A DNA stretch of 64,000 nt from Pseudomonas sp. QTF5 (GCF_000512695.2 NZ_AZRW02000002.1:62001-126000), one strand, 5' to 3'. Counted from the first letter of the stretch, positions 36,680 through 46,480 are shown. Numbers and translations: made by a program. The notes: generated by a model from the letters alone, not told the origin.

Positions 36680-37854
36680 TCCGTTCAACCCTGCTTTTAG
36701 CGGCGACCGGGCTGTTGTTGTCCGCGTGTGTTCAGCCACCGTTGCGTGGTACCGGCGATCTGGGCGTGGTGGTGGAACGCGCCACCGGCAGCGTGCAAAT
36801 CATCGAAAGCGACACCCGCACGGCACTGGCCCGACTCGAAGGCTTCGGCGATCTGTCCCATGCCTCGGTAGTGTTTTCCCGCGACCAGCGTTATGCCTAT
36901 GTATTCGGTCGCGACGGCGGGCTGAGCAAAATCGACCTGCTGACCCAACGCATCGATCAACGGGTGATACAGGGCGGCAACAGCATCGGCGGCGCGATCA
37001 GTCAGGACGGCAAACTCATCGCCGTGTCCAACTACGTGCCCGGCGGGGTCAAGGTGTTCGATGCCGAAACCCTGCAACTGGTGGCCGATATTCCGGCCAC
37101 GCCCCTGGCCGACGGCAGCAAGCGCTCACGGGTGGTCGGCCTGGTCGACGCGCCCGGTCAGCGTTTTGTGTTCAGCCTGTTCGATACCGGCGAGATCTGG
37201 ACCGCCGATTTCAGTCAGGGCAACACGCCGCAGATCAGCCGTTTCACCGACATCGGCCAGCAACCCTACGACGCGTTGGTTACCCCGGATGGTCGCTTTT
37301 ACATGGCTGGACTGTTCGGCGAAGACGGTATGGCGCAACTCGACCTCTGGCATCCGGAACGTGGTGTACAGCGGGTACTCGGTGATTACGGTCGTGGCCA
37401 GGCGAAATTGCCCGTCTACAAGATGCCGCACCTGGAAGGCTGGGCCGTCGCCGATCACCAGGCCTTCGTGCCCGCCGTCGGCCGTCATCAGGTGCTGGTG
37501 ATGGATTCGCGCACGTGGAAGCAGACTGCTGCCATCCCCGTTGCCGGCCAACCGGTGTTCGTCACGTCGCGGCCGGACGGTCGGCAGCTGTGGGTCAATT
37601 TTGCCTACCCGGACAACGATCGGGTACAGGTCATCGACACTGAAACCCATGCCGTGGTCGCCGATCTGCGGCCAGGGCCGGCGGTGCTGCACATGGAATT
37701 CACCGCCCGCGGCGATCAGTTGTGGCTGTCGTTACGCGATGGCGATCAGGTTCAGGTCTGGGACCCGTACAGCCTGAAGCAGCTGAGCACCCTTCCCGCC
37801 ACCGCGCCGAGCGGCATTTTCTTCAGCAGTCGCGCGCAAAAAATGGGTTATTGA
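36676..37854 (+). CDS. nirF: Haem d1 biosynthesis protein NirF
   Basis: NirF is a periplasmic, d1-propeller-like protein required for late haem d1 formation; it binds d1-type tetrapyrroles but has no haem c. The product is 392 aa. A lipobox LLSAC puts the lipid-anchor Cys at 18, so it should be tethered to a membrane. Repeated beta-propeller blades run to the end. The ATG at 36676 overlaps the nirC stop; earlier codons in frame are out of context. Confidence 0.95.
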   Translation: MIRSTLLLAATGLLLSACVQPPLRGTGDLGVVVERATGSVQIIESDTRTALARLEGFGDLSHASVVFSRDQRYAYVFGRDGGLSKIDLLTQRIDQRVIQGGNSIGGAISQDGKLIAVSNYVPGGVKVFDAETLQLVADIPATPLADGSKRSRVVGLVDAPGQRFVFSLFDTGEIWTADFSQGNTPQISRFTDIGQQPYDALVTPDGRFYMAGLFGEDGMAQLDLWHPERGVQRVLGDYGRGQAKLPVYKMPHLEGWAVADHQAFVPAVGRHQVLVMDSRTWKQTAAIPVAGQPVFVTSRPDGRQLWVNFAYPDNDRVQVIDTETHAVVADLRPGPAVLHMEFTARGDQLWLSLRDGDQVQVWDPYSLKQLSTLPATAPSGIFFSSRAQKMGY

Positions 37855-37855
37855 A

Positions 37856-38314
37856 ATGAACCTCGACCTGCTCAGCCGCCAACTGATCGACCGTTTCCAG
37901 CACGGCATGCCGCTGTGCGCGGAACCTTACAAGGAGATGGCGCGGATTCTCGGTTGTCGCGTGGCCCAGGTGATGGCTTGCCTGGAAGAAATGGATCAGG
38001 CCGGCACCCTCTCGCGGATCGGCCCGGTGTTCGAACACAGTCGCGCCGGGGCCAGCACCCTCGCCGCCCTCGCCGTGCCCGCCGAACGCTTGCAACAGGT
38101 TGCCGAGCAGGTCAGCCAGTATCCCGAGGTCAACCATAACTATGCGCGGGAGCATTTCTACAACCTGTGGTTTGTGCTGACCGGCCCTGATCGGCAACAC
38201 ATCGAACGCGTTCTCGAACAACTTGAGAAAGACACCGGCCTCATGCCGCTGGATCTGCCGATGTTGACCGCTTACCGCATCGACCTCGGTTTTGCCCTGG
38301 GAGAAAGCTCATGA
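37856..38314 (+). CDS. nirD: Sirohaem decarboxylase subunit NirD
   Basis: NirD is one of four Lrp/AsnC-like proteins (NirD, L, G, H) that decarboxylate sirohaem to 12,18-didecarboxysirohaem. The product is 152 aa, with an N-terminal HTH-like fold and a C-terminal alpha-beta domain. [17 protein letters not shown] near 95-110 is the family active-site region. It starts 1 base after the nirF stop and overlaps nirL. It is a biosynthetic enzyme and not a DNA regulator despite the fold. Confidence 0.93.
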   Translation: MNLDLLSRQLIDRFQHGMPLCAEPYKEMARILGCRVAQVMACLEEMDQAGTLSRIGPVFEHSRAGASTLAALAVPAERLQQVAEQVSQYPEVNHNYAREHFYNLWFVLTGPDRQHIERVLEQLEKDTGLMPLDLPMLTAYRIDLGFALGESS

Positions 38315-38826
38315 TGCCGGGGTTGAGTTCCAACCAGTCACTGGCGCTGCGTCGGCATCTGGAAGGCGGATTACCGCGGGTATCGCGCCCCTATCAGGCC
38401 CTCGCCGAACGGATAGACGCCGACGAAAACCTGGTGCTTGCGCAAATGCACCAGTGGCACGAGCAAGGGCTGTTTCGTCGGGTCGGCCTGGTGCTCAACC
38501 ATCGCGCGCTGGGTTTTACCGCCAACGCCATGCTGGTGCTGGATGTTCCGGACGCGCTGATCGACGAAGTCGGCCAGCGCCTGGGCCGGGCGCACGGCAT
38601 CACCCTCTGTTATCAACGGCCGCGGCGTCTGCCGCAGTGGCGCTACAACCTCTTTTGCATGGTTCATGGGCGCCAACGTGCGCAGGTCGAGGCGCAGATC
38701 CAGGCGTTGCTGGAAGAACACCTGCTGAGCGACCTGCCCCATCAACTGCTGTTCAGCACTCACGCGTTCAAACAGTGCGGCGGACGCTTCGCACCCTCGC
38801 CAACAGGAGCCCCCACCCATGGATGA
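38311..38826 (+). CDS. nirL: Sirohaem decarboxylase subunit NirL
   Basis: NirL is the second sirohaem decarboxylase subunit, 171 aa with the Lrp/AsnC-like fold. It belongs to the NirL/NirH half of the family, shown by [21 protein letters not shown] near 100-120, where Tyr/Arg-rich segments replace the HNYxREH motif of NirD/NirG. It overlaps nirD and nirG by a few bases each, which suggests stoichiometric translation of the complex. Confidence 0.92.
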   Translation: MMPGLSSNQSLALRRHLEGGLPRVSRPYQALAERIDADENLVLAQMHQWHEQGLFRRVGLVLNHRALGFTANAMLVLDVPDALIDEVGQRLGRAHGITLCYQRPRRLPQWRYNLFCMVHGRQRAQVEAQIQALLEEHLLSDLPHQLLFSTHAFKQCGGRFAPSPTGAPTHG

Positions 38827-39262
38827 CCTCGACCGTCGGCTGATCAACCGCCTGCAACTGGGCCTGCCGCTGGTGCGCCACCCGTGGCAGGCACTGGCCG
38901 CCGAACTGGACAGCAGCAGCAACGAATTGCTCGATCGCCTTCATGAACTGCTGGAAGACGGCATGCTCACGCGCTTCGGCCCGATGTTCGACATCGAACG
39001 CCTGGGCGGCGCCTTCACCCTCGCTGCGCTGGCGGTGCCGGAAGAGCGATTCGAAGACGTCGCCGAGCAACTGCAGGCCCTGCCTGAAGTGGCGCACAAC
39101 TACCGACGCGAACACGCCTGGAACATGTGGTTCGTGCTCGGCTGCCCGACCGAACAAGGTATCGCCGAGACCCTGCAACACATCGAAACCCTGACCGGCC
39201 TGCCGCTGCTCAACTTGCCCAAAGAGGAGACCTACCATGTCGGTCTGTACTTCCCGGCCTGA
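38819..39262 (+). CDS. nirG: Sirohaem decarboxylase subunit NirG
   Basis: NirG is a NirD-type sirohaem decarboxylase subunit of 147 aa. It shares [10 protein letters not shown] and [16 protein letters not shown] with NirD, including the His-Asn-Tyr-x-Arg-Glu-His segment. It overlaps nirL by 8 bases and nirH by 26 bases. The nirDLGH order is that of full denitrifiers, not the fused or paired versions found in some other groups. Confidence 0.92.
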   Translation: MDDLDRRLINRLQLGLPLVRHPWQALAAELDSSSNELLDRLHELLEDGMLTRFGPMFDIERLGGAFTLAALAVPEERFEDVAEQLQALPEVAHNYRREHAWNMWFVLGCPTEQGIAETLQHIETLTGLPLLNLPKEETYHVGLYFPA

Positions 39263-39740
39263 AGACACCCTGGCCCACCGTTTGATCGAGTTGACCCAGG
39301 CCGGCCTGCCGCTGCTGGACGACCCTTGGGCCTGGCTCGCCGAACAGCTGGAGCTGAGCATCGAATCCACCCTGGACTTGCTCAAGCGTTTGCAGGCCGA
39401 GGGCGCCATCCGGCGCATCGCCGCCGTCCCCAACCACTATCGCCTGGGCTATCGCTACAACGGCATGACGGTCTGGGATGTGCGCGACACGGACATGCCG
39501 CGCCTCGGCGCGCTGATCGGTGCGCAGCCCTTCGTCAGCCACTGTTATCGACGCCCGCGACGAACCGCGTGGCGCTACAACCTGTTCGCCATGGTCCACG
39601 GCCGCAGCCGCGAGGAAATCGACAACTACCGCGAACACCTGCGCGACTTGCTGGGCGACGCCTGCGCCGCCGACGAGATGCTGGTGAGCAGTCGCATCCT
39701 GAAGAAAACCGGTTTGCGGCTACCGCCAGTGCCACGCTGA
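39237..39740 (+). CDS. nirH: Sirohaem decarboxylase subunit NirH
   Basis: NirH is the NirL-type partner, 167 aa, with CYRRPRRTAWRYNLFAMVHG near 100-120. It starts inside nirG (26-base overlap) with no gap, so translation is coupled. The N-terminal HTH-like part reads through ESTLDLLKRLQAEGAIRRI. It acts in the cytoplasm as part of the decarboxylase that supplies NirJ. Confidence 0.92.
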   Translation: MSVCTSRPEDTLAHRLIELTQAGLPLLDDPWAWLAEQLELSIESTLDLLKRLQAEGAIRRIAAVPNHYRLGYRYNGMTVWDVRDTDMPRLGALIGAQPFVSHCYRRPRRTAWRYNLFAMVHGRSREEIDNYREHLRDLLGDACAADEMLVSSRILKKTGLRLPPVPR

Positions 39741-39766
39741 ACACGCGCTTGTTCAAGGAGATTTGC

Positions 39767-40945
39767 ATGTTGAGGATCAGCCAATACCTGCGCGCCCTGA
39801 CCGGCCAGACGCTTGCCCCCAGAACCAGCCCACCGGGCAGCTACCGGCCGCCGGTGGTGATCTGGAACCTGCTCAGGCGCTGCAACCTGACCTGCAAACA
39901 CTGCTACGCCACGTCCACCGACAGTGTCTTTCGCGACGAGCTGGATACCCCTGCCGCGCTGACCGTGATCGACGATCTGCACGACGCTGGCGTGAAGGTA
40001 TTGATTCTTTCCGGTGGTGAACCCCTGCTGCGTGACGATCTGTTTGAGCTCAGCGCCTACGCCCGTACCAAGGGCTTTTTTGTGGCGTTGTCCACCAATG
40101 GCACGCTGATCACTGAGCAGAACATCACACAAATCCGCGCGGCGAATTTCGACTATGTCGGGATCAGCATCGATGGCCTGGAAGCCACCCATGATGCGTT
40201 CCGCCAACTCAAGGGCAGTTTCGCCAGTTCCATGCGGGCGATCCGCCTCTGTCGTGACCAAGGCATTCGCGTCGGCCTGCGCACCACCCTGACCCAAGAG
40301 AACCATCAACAACTGCCCCAATTACTGGCGCTGATGCGCGAGTACGACGTGCAAAAATTTTATCTGTCGCACCTCAACTACAGCGGTCGCGGCAAACGCA
40401 GCCGCAAACTCGACGCCCGGCAGCAGATGAGCCGCGAGGCGATGACACTGATTTTCGAGCGGGCCTGGGAAGACATCGAGCAGGGTCGCGACAGCGATTT
40501 TGTCAGCGGCAACAACGATGCCGACGCGATTCTCTTGCTGCAATGGGTGGGCCTGCATCTACCCGAACATTACCCGCGCCTGGAACACATGCTCCGCGCC
40601 TGGGGCGGCAACGCCTCGGGCAGCGGCATCGCCAACATCGACAACACCGGCGAGGTACACCCCGACACCTATTGGTGGCAGCACTCGGTGGGCAATGTCC
40701 GGCACACGCCGTTTCGCACGCTCTGGCTGGACCGCCCGGACGCCTTGTTGCAGCAGCTGCGTGTGCATCCGCGCGCCGTCGGTGGCCGTTGTGGCCAATG
40801 CCGCTGGTTGAACATCTGCAATGGCAATACCCGCACCCGCGCCTGGGCCGAAGGCGACCTCTGGGGCCAGGACCCCGGTTGCCACCTCAGCGATGAAGAA
40901 ATCGGTATGCCGCCATTCATGACCATCCCTTGCGTCATGCACTGA
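39767..40945 (+). CDS. nirJ: Radical-SAM haem d1 biosynthesis protein NirJ
   Basis: NirJ is a radical-SAM enzyme that replaces two propionates of didecarboxysirohaem to yield a d1 precursor. The product is 392 aa. The CxxxCxxC motif (CNLTCKHC) lies at 39-46, and SGGEPLL follows. A C-terminal SPASM-like region carries CGQCRWLNIC for a second cluster. AAGGAG lies 7 bases before the ATG at 39767; the same frame is open far upstream, but that is a shadow of nirH. Confidence 0.95.
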   Translation: MLRISQYLRALTGQTLAPRTSPPGSYRPPVVIWNLLRRCNLTCKHCYATSTDSVFRDELDTPAALTVIDDLHDAGVKVLILSGGEPLLRDDLFELSAYARTKGFFVALSTNGTLITEQNITQIRAANFDYVGISIDGLEATHDAFRQLKGSFASSMRAIRLCRDQGIRVGLRTTLTQENHQQLPQLLALMREYDVQKFYLSHLNYSGRGKRSRKLDARQQMSREAMTLIFERAWEDIEQGRDSDFVSGNNDADAILLLQWVGLHLPEHYPRLEHMLRAWGGNASGSGIANIDNTGEVHPDTYWWQHSVGNVRHTPFRTLWLDRPDALLQQLRVHPRAVGGRCGQCRWLNICNGNTRTRAWAEGDLWGQDPGCHLSDEEIGMPPFMTIPCVMH

Positions 40946-41015
40946 AGCACCCGCCTGGCGAGGTATCTGGCAAAGAATAGAGCCCGCCCACCTGATGAAG
41001 AACCAAGGACGTCCC

Positions 41016-41855
41016 ATGCACCCATCGATTGTTTTACCGGCCGCACTTGCGTCTCCGTTCAGACCGGGCGAAGTCGCTCTGGTCGGCGCCGGCCCCGGCG
41101 ATCCAAGCTTGCTGACCCTGCGTGCCTGGAGCCTGTTGATGCAGGCCGACGCCGTGGTTTACGACCGCCTGATCAGCCCCGAGCTGCTGACGTTGATCCC
41201 CCTCACCTGCACCCGGCATTACGTCGGCAAGGCCAGCGGCTGCCATAGCCTGCCCCAGGAACAGATCAACGAACTGCTCGCCGACCTCGCCGATCTGGGG
41301 CAGCGTGTGGTCCGGCTCAAGGGTGGTGACCCGTTCATATTCGGCCGTGGCGCCGAGGAGCTGGAGTATCTGCTGCAACGCAACATTGACTGCCAGGTAG
41401 TCCCGGGCATCACCGCCGCTTCCGGGTGCAGCGCTTATGCGGGCATTCCGCTGACCCACCGGGATCTGGTCAACTCCTGTCGATTCATCACCGGGCATTT
41501 GCAGCGTGATGCTGAGTTGCAATTACCCTGGAGCAGCCTCGCCGACAGCAGCCAGACTCTGGTGTTTTACATGGGGTTATCGAACCTCGGGATTATCGCC
41601 CAGCGCTTGATCGAAGCCGGAATGGCCGCCGACACACCGGCGGCGCTGATCAGCAATGGCACACGTCCCGACCAGCACGTCGCCCGAGGCATGCTGCACC
41701 ACCTGCCGACCCTGGCGCTGGATTGTCCACCGGGCATTCCGACGCTGACGGTGATCGGCAAAGTGGTCGATCTGTTCGCGACCCAACAGCAGGAATACCC
41801 GGCGCGCTTTTACCCCGCGCAAGCGTTACAACGCCACGGCAAGGTGGCGATATGA
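41016..41855 (+). CDS. nirE: Uroporphyrinogen-III C-methyltransferase NirE
   Basis: NirE is the SAM-dependent methyltransferase that makes precorrin-2, the entry to sirohaem and haem d1. The product is 279 aa. It has the family motifs LVGAGPGDPSLLTLRA, VYDRLI, RLKGGDPFIFGRGAEE and PGITAASGCSAYAGIPLTHR. AAGGACG lies 8 bases before the ATG at 41016, so I chose it over 40995. It overlaps nirN (ATGA). It gives the operon a dedicated methylase separate from the housekeeping one. Confidence 0.95.
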   Translation: MHPSIVLPAALASPFRPGEVALVGAGPGDPSLLTLRAWSLLMQADAVVYDRLISPELLTLIPLTCTRHYVGKASGCHSLPQEQINELLADLADLGQRVVRLKGGDPFIFGRGAEELEYLLQRNIDCQVVPGITAASGCSAYAGIPLTHRDLVNSCRFITGHLQRDAELQLPWSSLADSSQTLVFYMGLSNLGIIAQRLIEAGMAADTPAALISNGTRPDQHVARGMLHHLPTLALDCPPGIPTLTVIGKVVDLFATQQQEYPARFYPAQALQRHGKVAI

Positions 41856-43345
41856 AATGCAGGGTGCTCATCCCCTTTTTATGGATCGGTGTCGCCCATG
41901 CTGGCGCGGCTGTTCCGCTGCTGGAACAAGCCGCGGACAATTACCAGCAGCATTGTCAGAGCTGCCATGGCGCCAACCGTTTCGGCGGTACGGGGCCGGC
42001 GTTGCTGCCGGAGAGTCTGAGCCGGATCAAATCCGACGAAATCCGCAGCGTGATCCAGAACGGTCGACCCGCGAGCCAGATGGCCGGGTTTGCTAACGTG
42101 TTCAACCCGGCGCAAATCGACGCGTTGGTGAGCTATCTCCAGCAACCGCCCACCACCCCGCCGATCTGGAGCAACGACGACATTCGTGGCAGTCACTCGA
42201 TCCTCGCGGACGTCAGCAAGCTGCCGACCACGCCCCAACATGGCGCCGATCCGCTGAACCTGTTTGTGGTGGTGGAAGCCGGCGACCATCACATCAACAT
42301 CCTCGACGGCGATCGTTTCGAAGTGCTGGCGCGGTTTGCTTCACACTTTGCGGTGCATGGCGGGCCGAAGTTTTCGCCGGATGGGCGCTTCGTCTACGTC
42401 GCCTCACGCGATGGCTGGGTCAGCCTGTATGACCTGCACAACCTGAAGCTGATCGCCGAGGTCCGCGCCGGGCTCAATACCCGCAACCTGGCGGTTAGCA
42501 AGGATGGCCGCTGGGTGCTGGTGGGCAACTATCTGCCGGGCAACCTGGTAATACTCGATGCCCGCGATCTGTCACTGGTCAAAACCATCCCCGCAATCGG
42601 CCAGGACGGAACCGCGTCACGGGTCAGCGCGGTCTATACCGCGCCGCCACGGGACAGTTTCATCGTGGCGCTCAAGGATGTGAAGGAAGTCTGGGAGTTG
42701 TCGAGCGTCGGCACACCGGACTTCGAACCACGACGCATCCATGCCGAGGATATGCTGGACGACTTTTCCTTTTCACCGGACTACAAGCAACTGCTGGCCA
42801 CGTCGCGCAAGGCCAAGGGCGGTCAGGTGATCGACCTCGACAGTGGCAAGGTGGTCACCGACATACCGCTGCCGGGCATGCCGCACCTGGGGTCCGGGAC
42901 CTACTGGAAACGCAACGGTGAGTGGGTGTTCGCCACGCCGAACATCAGCAAGGGACTGATCTCGGTCATCGACTTCAAGACCTGGAAACTGATCAAGGAA
43001 ATTCCGACCCTGGGGCCGGGTTTCTTCATGCGCAGTCACGTCAACTCGCGGTATGCCTGGACCGATGTGTTCTTCGGGCCTGATAACGATGCGATCCACC
43101 TGATTGACAAACAGACTCTGGAAATCGCCCACACCTTGCGCCCGATGCCCGGCAAGACGGCCGCCCATGTCGAGTTCACCCGCGATGGCCGCTACTTGTT
43201 GCTGAGCATCTGGGCCACCGATGGCGCGCTGATTGTGTATGACAGTAATACCCTTAAGGAGATCAAGCGACTGCCGATGAACAAGCCGTCGGGAAAATAT
43301 AATGTCGGTAACAAGATTGAGTTTGTGGAGGGGACTTCGCATTAG
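41852..43345 (+). CDS. nirN: Dihydro-haem d1 dehydrogenase NirN
   Basis: NirN is a NirS-like periplasmic protein that oxidises dihydro-haem d1 to haem d1 and hands it to NirS. The product is 497 aa. A signal peptide ends near residue 17-19, haem motif CQSCH lies at 35-39 and a d1-propeller fills the rest. It is shorter than NirS at the N-terminus. It is the last gene of the nir operon. The frame open before 41852 is overlap with nirE. Confidence 0.95.
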   Translation: MKCRVLIPFLWIGVAHAGAAVPLLEQAADNYQQHCQSCHGANRFGGTGPALLPESLSRIKSDEIRSVIQNGRPASQMAGFANVFNPAQIDALVSYLQQPPTTPPIWSNDDIRGSHSILADVSKLPTTPQHGADPLNLFVVVEAGDHHINILDGDRFEVLARFASHFAVHGGPKFSPDGRFVYVASRDGWVSLYDLHNLKLIAEVRAGLNTRNLAVSKDGRWVLVGNYLPGNLVILDARDLSLVKTIPAIGQDGTASRVSAVYTAPPRDSFIVALKDVKEVWELSSVGTPDFEPRRIHAEDMLDDFSFSPDYKQLLATSRKAKGGQVIDLDSGKVVTDIPLPGMPHLGSGTYWKRNGEWVFATPNISKGLISVIDFKTWKLIKEIPTLGPGFFMRSHVNSRYAWTDVFFGPDNDAIHLIDKQTLEIAHTLRPMPGKTAAHVEFTRDGRYLLLSIWATDGALIVYDSNTLKEIKRLPMNKPSGKYNVGNKIEFVEGTSH

Positions 43346-43360
43346 GGCTTGGGCTTGCGT

Positions 43361-44184
43361 GTATATCCGTTTCTGCGGTAACGGCTGCTATTGGTTTCGC
43401 TTTTACAGCGAGTCACTTTCGAAAAGCGCGAAAGTAACCAAAGCGCTTTTGCCCCTTTCGTTCGGTGGCTCGCTTAGGCTCGCCATGCCCTCGCTCCGGT
43501 CCTGCTCCGTGGGCCCGCCGCCATCGGCCATCCATGGCCGGGGGCGGCTACCGCGGCATCCCTGCCGCGGTGCCCACTGCGCAGAACCTCCACTCGGCCT
43601 CTCGAGGGGGCGTGCACCGCAACAGCACTGCGAGGCGGCCTGCGGGCCGACCTGGGCATCAAGCGGGCGCGCTTCGCTGACTTGATCGTTCACATCCTCT
43701 GGAAGCAACCCTGATTAATTGTGGGAGCGGGCTTGCTCGCGAAGGCGGACTTACATTCAACATTTATGTCGACTGACACGGCCTCTTCGCGAGCAAGCCC
43801 GCTCCCACATCTAGTTGAAATTTTGTCAGGCATGGTATTCGGGTACAGACTTGACCGAACCAACATCAGGTCGGCTATCAGGCCGCCTCGCTTTGGCTTT
43901 GGCTTGGCTTTGGCTTTTGATCTTGATCTTGACCTGCCCCGTCGGAAGGCCGAACGCAGGTTCTGCGCAGTGGGCAACCCGGCATGGATGCCGGGTTAGC
44001 CGCCCCCGGCCATGGATGGCCGATGGCGGCGGGCCCACGGAGCAGGACCGGAGCGAGGGTATGGCGAGCCTGGGCGAGCCACCGTACGTCAGGGGCGAAA
44101 GCGCTTGGTTACTTGGCGCTTTTCCAAGTAACCCGCCGTAAGGGCGGAACCCTAAGCCGCTGTTACCGTAGAAATGGATATGTA
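43361..44184. repeat. Large inverted repeat (about 225-base arms) enclosing a REPIN
   Basis: The left arm (43361-43589) and right arm (43958-44184) are imperfect inverse copies. Each holds the runs CTCGCTCCGGTCCTGCTCCG and ATCGGCCATCCATGGCCG and ends with a REP-free hairpin (ACCGCGGCATCCCTGCCGCGGT or AACCCGGCATGGATGCCGGG). The 370 bases between hold a REPIN and a purine/pyrimidine-biased stretch (GGCTTTGGCTTGGCTTTGG). Frames in this region have no protein features. Similar non-coding repeats are common in P. fluorescens-group genomes. It separates the nir and nos gene blocks. Confidence 0.78.
43720..43810. repeat. REPIN, family 1, inside the large inverted repeat
   Basis: Inverted TGTGGGAGCGGGCTTGCTCG arms about 90 bases long, between the two large arms. 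Confidence 0.88.
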
Positions 44185-44231
44185 CTCGATCAACAAAACC
44201 ACCGCCCGCCTTTGCAAGCAGGCTTCACCCG

Positions 44232-44975
44232 TCAGCCCAACGTGTATCCATTATCGACCTTCCAGTCCTGCCCATAGACACCCCGGGCCCCCTGGGACAG
44301 TTGAAAAATAATCACATTGGCCACCGCTGACGCATCAAGGAAATGACCGGGCAACAGACGTTTACCCAAGGTATCAGCGACATCATCGAGTTCACCATCG
44401 CTCAACCCCAGGTTGTCCCACATCGAAGTCGCGGTCGGCCCCGGCGAAACAAGGTTGATGCGCACATCGTAACGCGCGAACTCCACCGCCAATGTGCGTG
44501 CCTGAGCCGCCAGCGCGGCCTTGCTGGCGATGCAGGCGGCCAAACCGGGAAAGCTCGAACCGGTCAGAAAACTACCGACAAACACCACCGAAGCAGGGTT
44601 CGCCAACTCACCGCGCAACGCCGCCAGGGTGTTCAACGCCCCGGCACCGTTGACCGCCCATTGGCGCTGAAAGGCCGGCATGTCCAGGCTGTCGGCCATT
44701 TCGGCAATGCCCGCGTTGGGCACCAGATAATCCACCGGCCCCAACGCCGCAGCCCGGCGGGCCAATTCGTAAAGGTCGTCCTGGCAGGTGACGTCCCCGA
44801 CGCACCATTGCAGCCGTTCACCGTAGATCTGTTGCAAGGCCGGCAATTCACCGACGGTGCGTGACATCGCCAGCACCTTGGCCCCACGAGGCAACAGCGC
44901 GGCGCACAACGCCAGGCCAATCCCGGAGCTGGCACCGGTGATCACCGCCAGACGATCCTGAAACTCGGTTTGCAT
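44232..44975 (-). CDS. SDR-family protein with altered active site
   Basis: A 247-aa short-chain dehydrogenase/reductase-fold protein. It has the nucleotide-binding GASSGIG at 14-20, the NAG motif at 87-89 and a Ser at 135. The residue at the catalytic Tyr position is Cys148 (AACIASK), while Lys152 is kept. A Rossmann protein without the Tyr may not work as a normal oxidoreductase. AGGAG precedes the start. It lies downstream of nosL in the same direction, with a weak ANR/DNR box at 45057, so it may be part of the nos regulon. The substrate is unknown. Confidence 0.82.
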   Translation of the reverse strand: MQTEFQDRLAVITGASSGIGLALCAALLPRGAKVLAMSRTVGELPALQQIYGERLQWCVGDVTCQDDLYELARRAAALGPVDYLVPNAGIAEMADSLDMPAFQRQWAVNGAGALNTLAALRGELANPASVVFVGSFLTGSSFPGLAACIASKAALAAQARTLAVEFARYDVRINLVSPGPTATSMWDNLGLSDGELDDVADTLGKRLLPGHFLDASAVANVIIFQLSQGARGVYGQDWKVDNGYTLG

Positions 44976-45056
44976 CATGTTCTCCTGGGCATCGTTAATG
45001 CCAAGCACTGGGGACGTTGTGAGCCCCTATCTTTGAACAGACGCAAAAATACCGAC

Positions 45057-45070
45057 TTGACGGCGATCAC
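45057..45070 (-). promoter_or_regulatory. Weak ANR/DNR box upstream of the SDR gene
   Basis: TTGACGGCGATCAC has two mismatches at positions that vary in known sites. Its class II start would be near 45022, about 47 bases before the SDR ATG. Confidence 0.5.
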
Positions 45071-45090
45071 TTTTCTCGATGGCTCGCCGA

Positions 45091-45618
45091 TCAATGAGTC
45101 GAGTGCGACATCGCTGGCTGCTGCTGAAGCACCGCCTGATCGATATCGCTGAACCGCAGCACACGACCGCCCTGGTCGGTGGCCAGTTTTTCCGCAGCCT
45201 GCTGGCTGGAGAAAGACGCCAATACCACACCCATTGCCCCCTTGAGCTGGGTGCCAACCACGTAAAACGCATCCTTGGCATCGATCAGATGGGAATCATT
45301 GGGTGCATTCCACGGACTGCGGCCCATGTCGTGGACATACAACCTGGCCTCGCCATGATGATTTTCCGGTTGTAACCACCAACCGATCATCTCCGCCGTG
45401 GAGCAGAATTTCTTGATGCCGCTACGCTCGACCACTTCGCCTTTGGGCCCGGGGAAGCCGTCGATGATCATGCCGCAAACATGGCATTCATCACTGGGAT
45501 GAAAAGCAGCGGCGGCGTCGCTGTAGGTGGCTTGCACCGGTTTGTCACAAGCCGCCAGCAGCAGACAGACCATCAGGCCCGCCACGGCGCGTACCGTCGT
45601 CGAATAAAGATTACTCAT
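45091..45618 (-). CDS. nosL: Copper chaperone lipoprotein NosL
   Basis: NosL is a periplasmic or outer-membrane lipoprotein that binds Cu(I) and delivers it to NosZ assembly. The product is 175 aa. The lipobox LLAAC puts the lipid Cys at about 24. The metal-binding segment CHVCGMII contains the Cys and Met ligands. The ATG at 45618 has GGAG about 9 bases upstream; a TTG at 45633 is an alternative. It is the last gene of nosRZDFYL. Confidence 0.93.
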   Translation of the reverse strand: MSNLYSTTVRAVAGLMVCLLLAACDKPVQATYSDAAAAFHPSDECHVCGMIIDGFPGPKGEVVERSGIKKFCSTAEMIGWWLQPENHHGEARLYVHDMGRSPWNAPNDSHLIDAKDAFYVVGTQLKGAMGVVLASFSSQQAAEKLATDQGGRVLRFSDIDQAVLQQQPAMSHSTH

Positions 45619-45649
45619 CGTCAGATGCTCCAAAAACCAAGGTGTGAAT

Positions 45650-46480
45650 TCATGTCGCCCGTCGACGGAACAGCAACCAGGCCAAGCCCAAAGGCACCGC
45701 CACCCACAGCAACAGGCACAACCAGAGCATCGAGCCCGGCACAGGCAAATCGCTGCCCAGCGTCAGCACACCAGCACTACCGGCGCCGGGCTCGAAACCG
45801 GAAAGATTGATCAGGCGATAGATGTCGGCGGGGTTGAGCAGCAGTAACCAGGGCAATACTTTCGGGTTGAACTGCCCTTCGCTGAGCACCAGCAATGCCA
45901 GCAGCGCAAGGTCGAACACCAGCACGAAGAAGAACCACACCCCCAGCGCCAGCCCGGCGGCCGTGGATTTCTCGGCAGACACACTGCTCAGCACATAGGC
46001 CAGCCCAAGAAAGCCCCAGCCCAGTAACGTCGACGACAGCATGAATCGTCCAAACGCCCAGAGCAGCAGGTTCAGTTCGACGTCCTCCACCAGCACCGCA
46101 ATCGCGAGCATCGCGCAGCCGAAACCGATGAGGGTCGCCAGCGCCAGGATCAATCCGTGGCCGACGAATTTTCCGAGCAGGATGTGCCCGCGCCCCAGCG
46201 GATAGGTCAGCAACAGCAACAACGTGCCGCTTTCGTCTTCGCCGACGATGGCGTCATAGGCCAGCAGCAAGGCAATCAGCGGCATTAGAAATGTCGCCAG
46301 GCTGGCGAGGCTGGCGATGGTCGCGGGCACCGAGGTGAAGCCCAATTGCCCGGAAGCCGCCGCACCCAACCAGGCGATGCCGGTCGCCAACACTGCGAAC
46401 AGCAGGCTGATCGCCAACAACCAGCGGTTGCGCAAACCGTCATTGAATTCCTTGCGGGCCATGTTCCAGATCGGGTTCAT
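45650..46480 (-). CDS. nosY: ABC transporter permease NosY
   Basis: NosY is the membrane part of the NosDFY complex needed to build the copper-sulfide CuZ site of NosZ. The product is 276 aa with six hydrophobic segments and the N-terminal [16 protein letters not shown] motif. NosDFY is thought to pass energy or a sulfur species across the membrane. It overlaps nosF by 4 bases. Confidence 0.95.
   Translation of the reverse strand: MNPIWNMARKEFNDGLRNRWLLAISLLFAVLATGIAWLGAAASGQLGFTSVPATIASLASLATFLMPLIALLLAYDAIVGEDESGTLLLLLTYPLGRGHILLGKFVGHGLILALATLIGFGCAMLAIAVLVEDVELNLLLWAFGRFMLSSTLLGWGFLGLAYVLSSVSAEKSTAAGLALGVWFFFVLVFDLALLALLVLSEGQFNPKVLPWLLLLNPADIYRLINLSGFEPGAGSAGVLTLGSDLPVPGSMLWLCLLLWVAVPLGLAWLLFRRRAT

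Noticed and set aside
39326-39766. N-terminal extension of NirJ
   Set aside because: It is nirH in another frame; AAGGAG stands before the ATG at 39767, which gives the normal NirJ length.
43302-44277. Several short frames between nirN and the SDR gene
   Set aside because: They fall in the large inverted repeat and REPIN and have no protein features.
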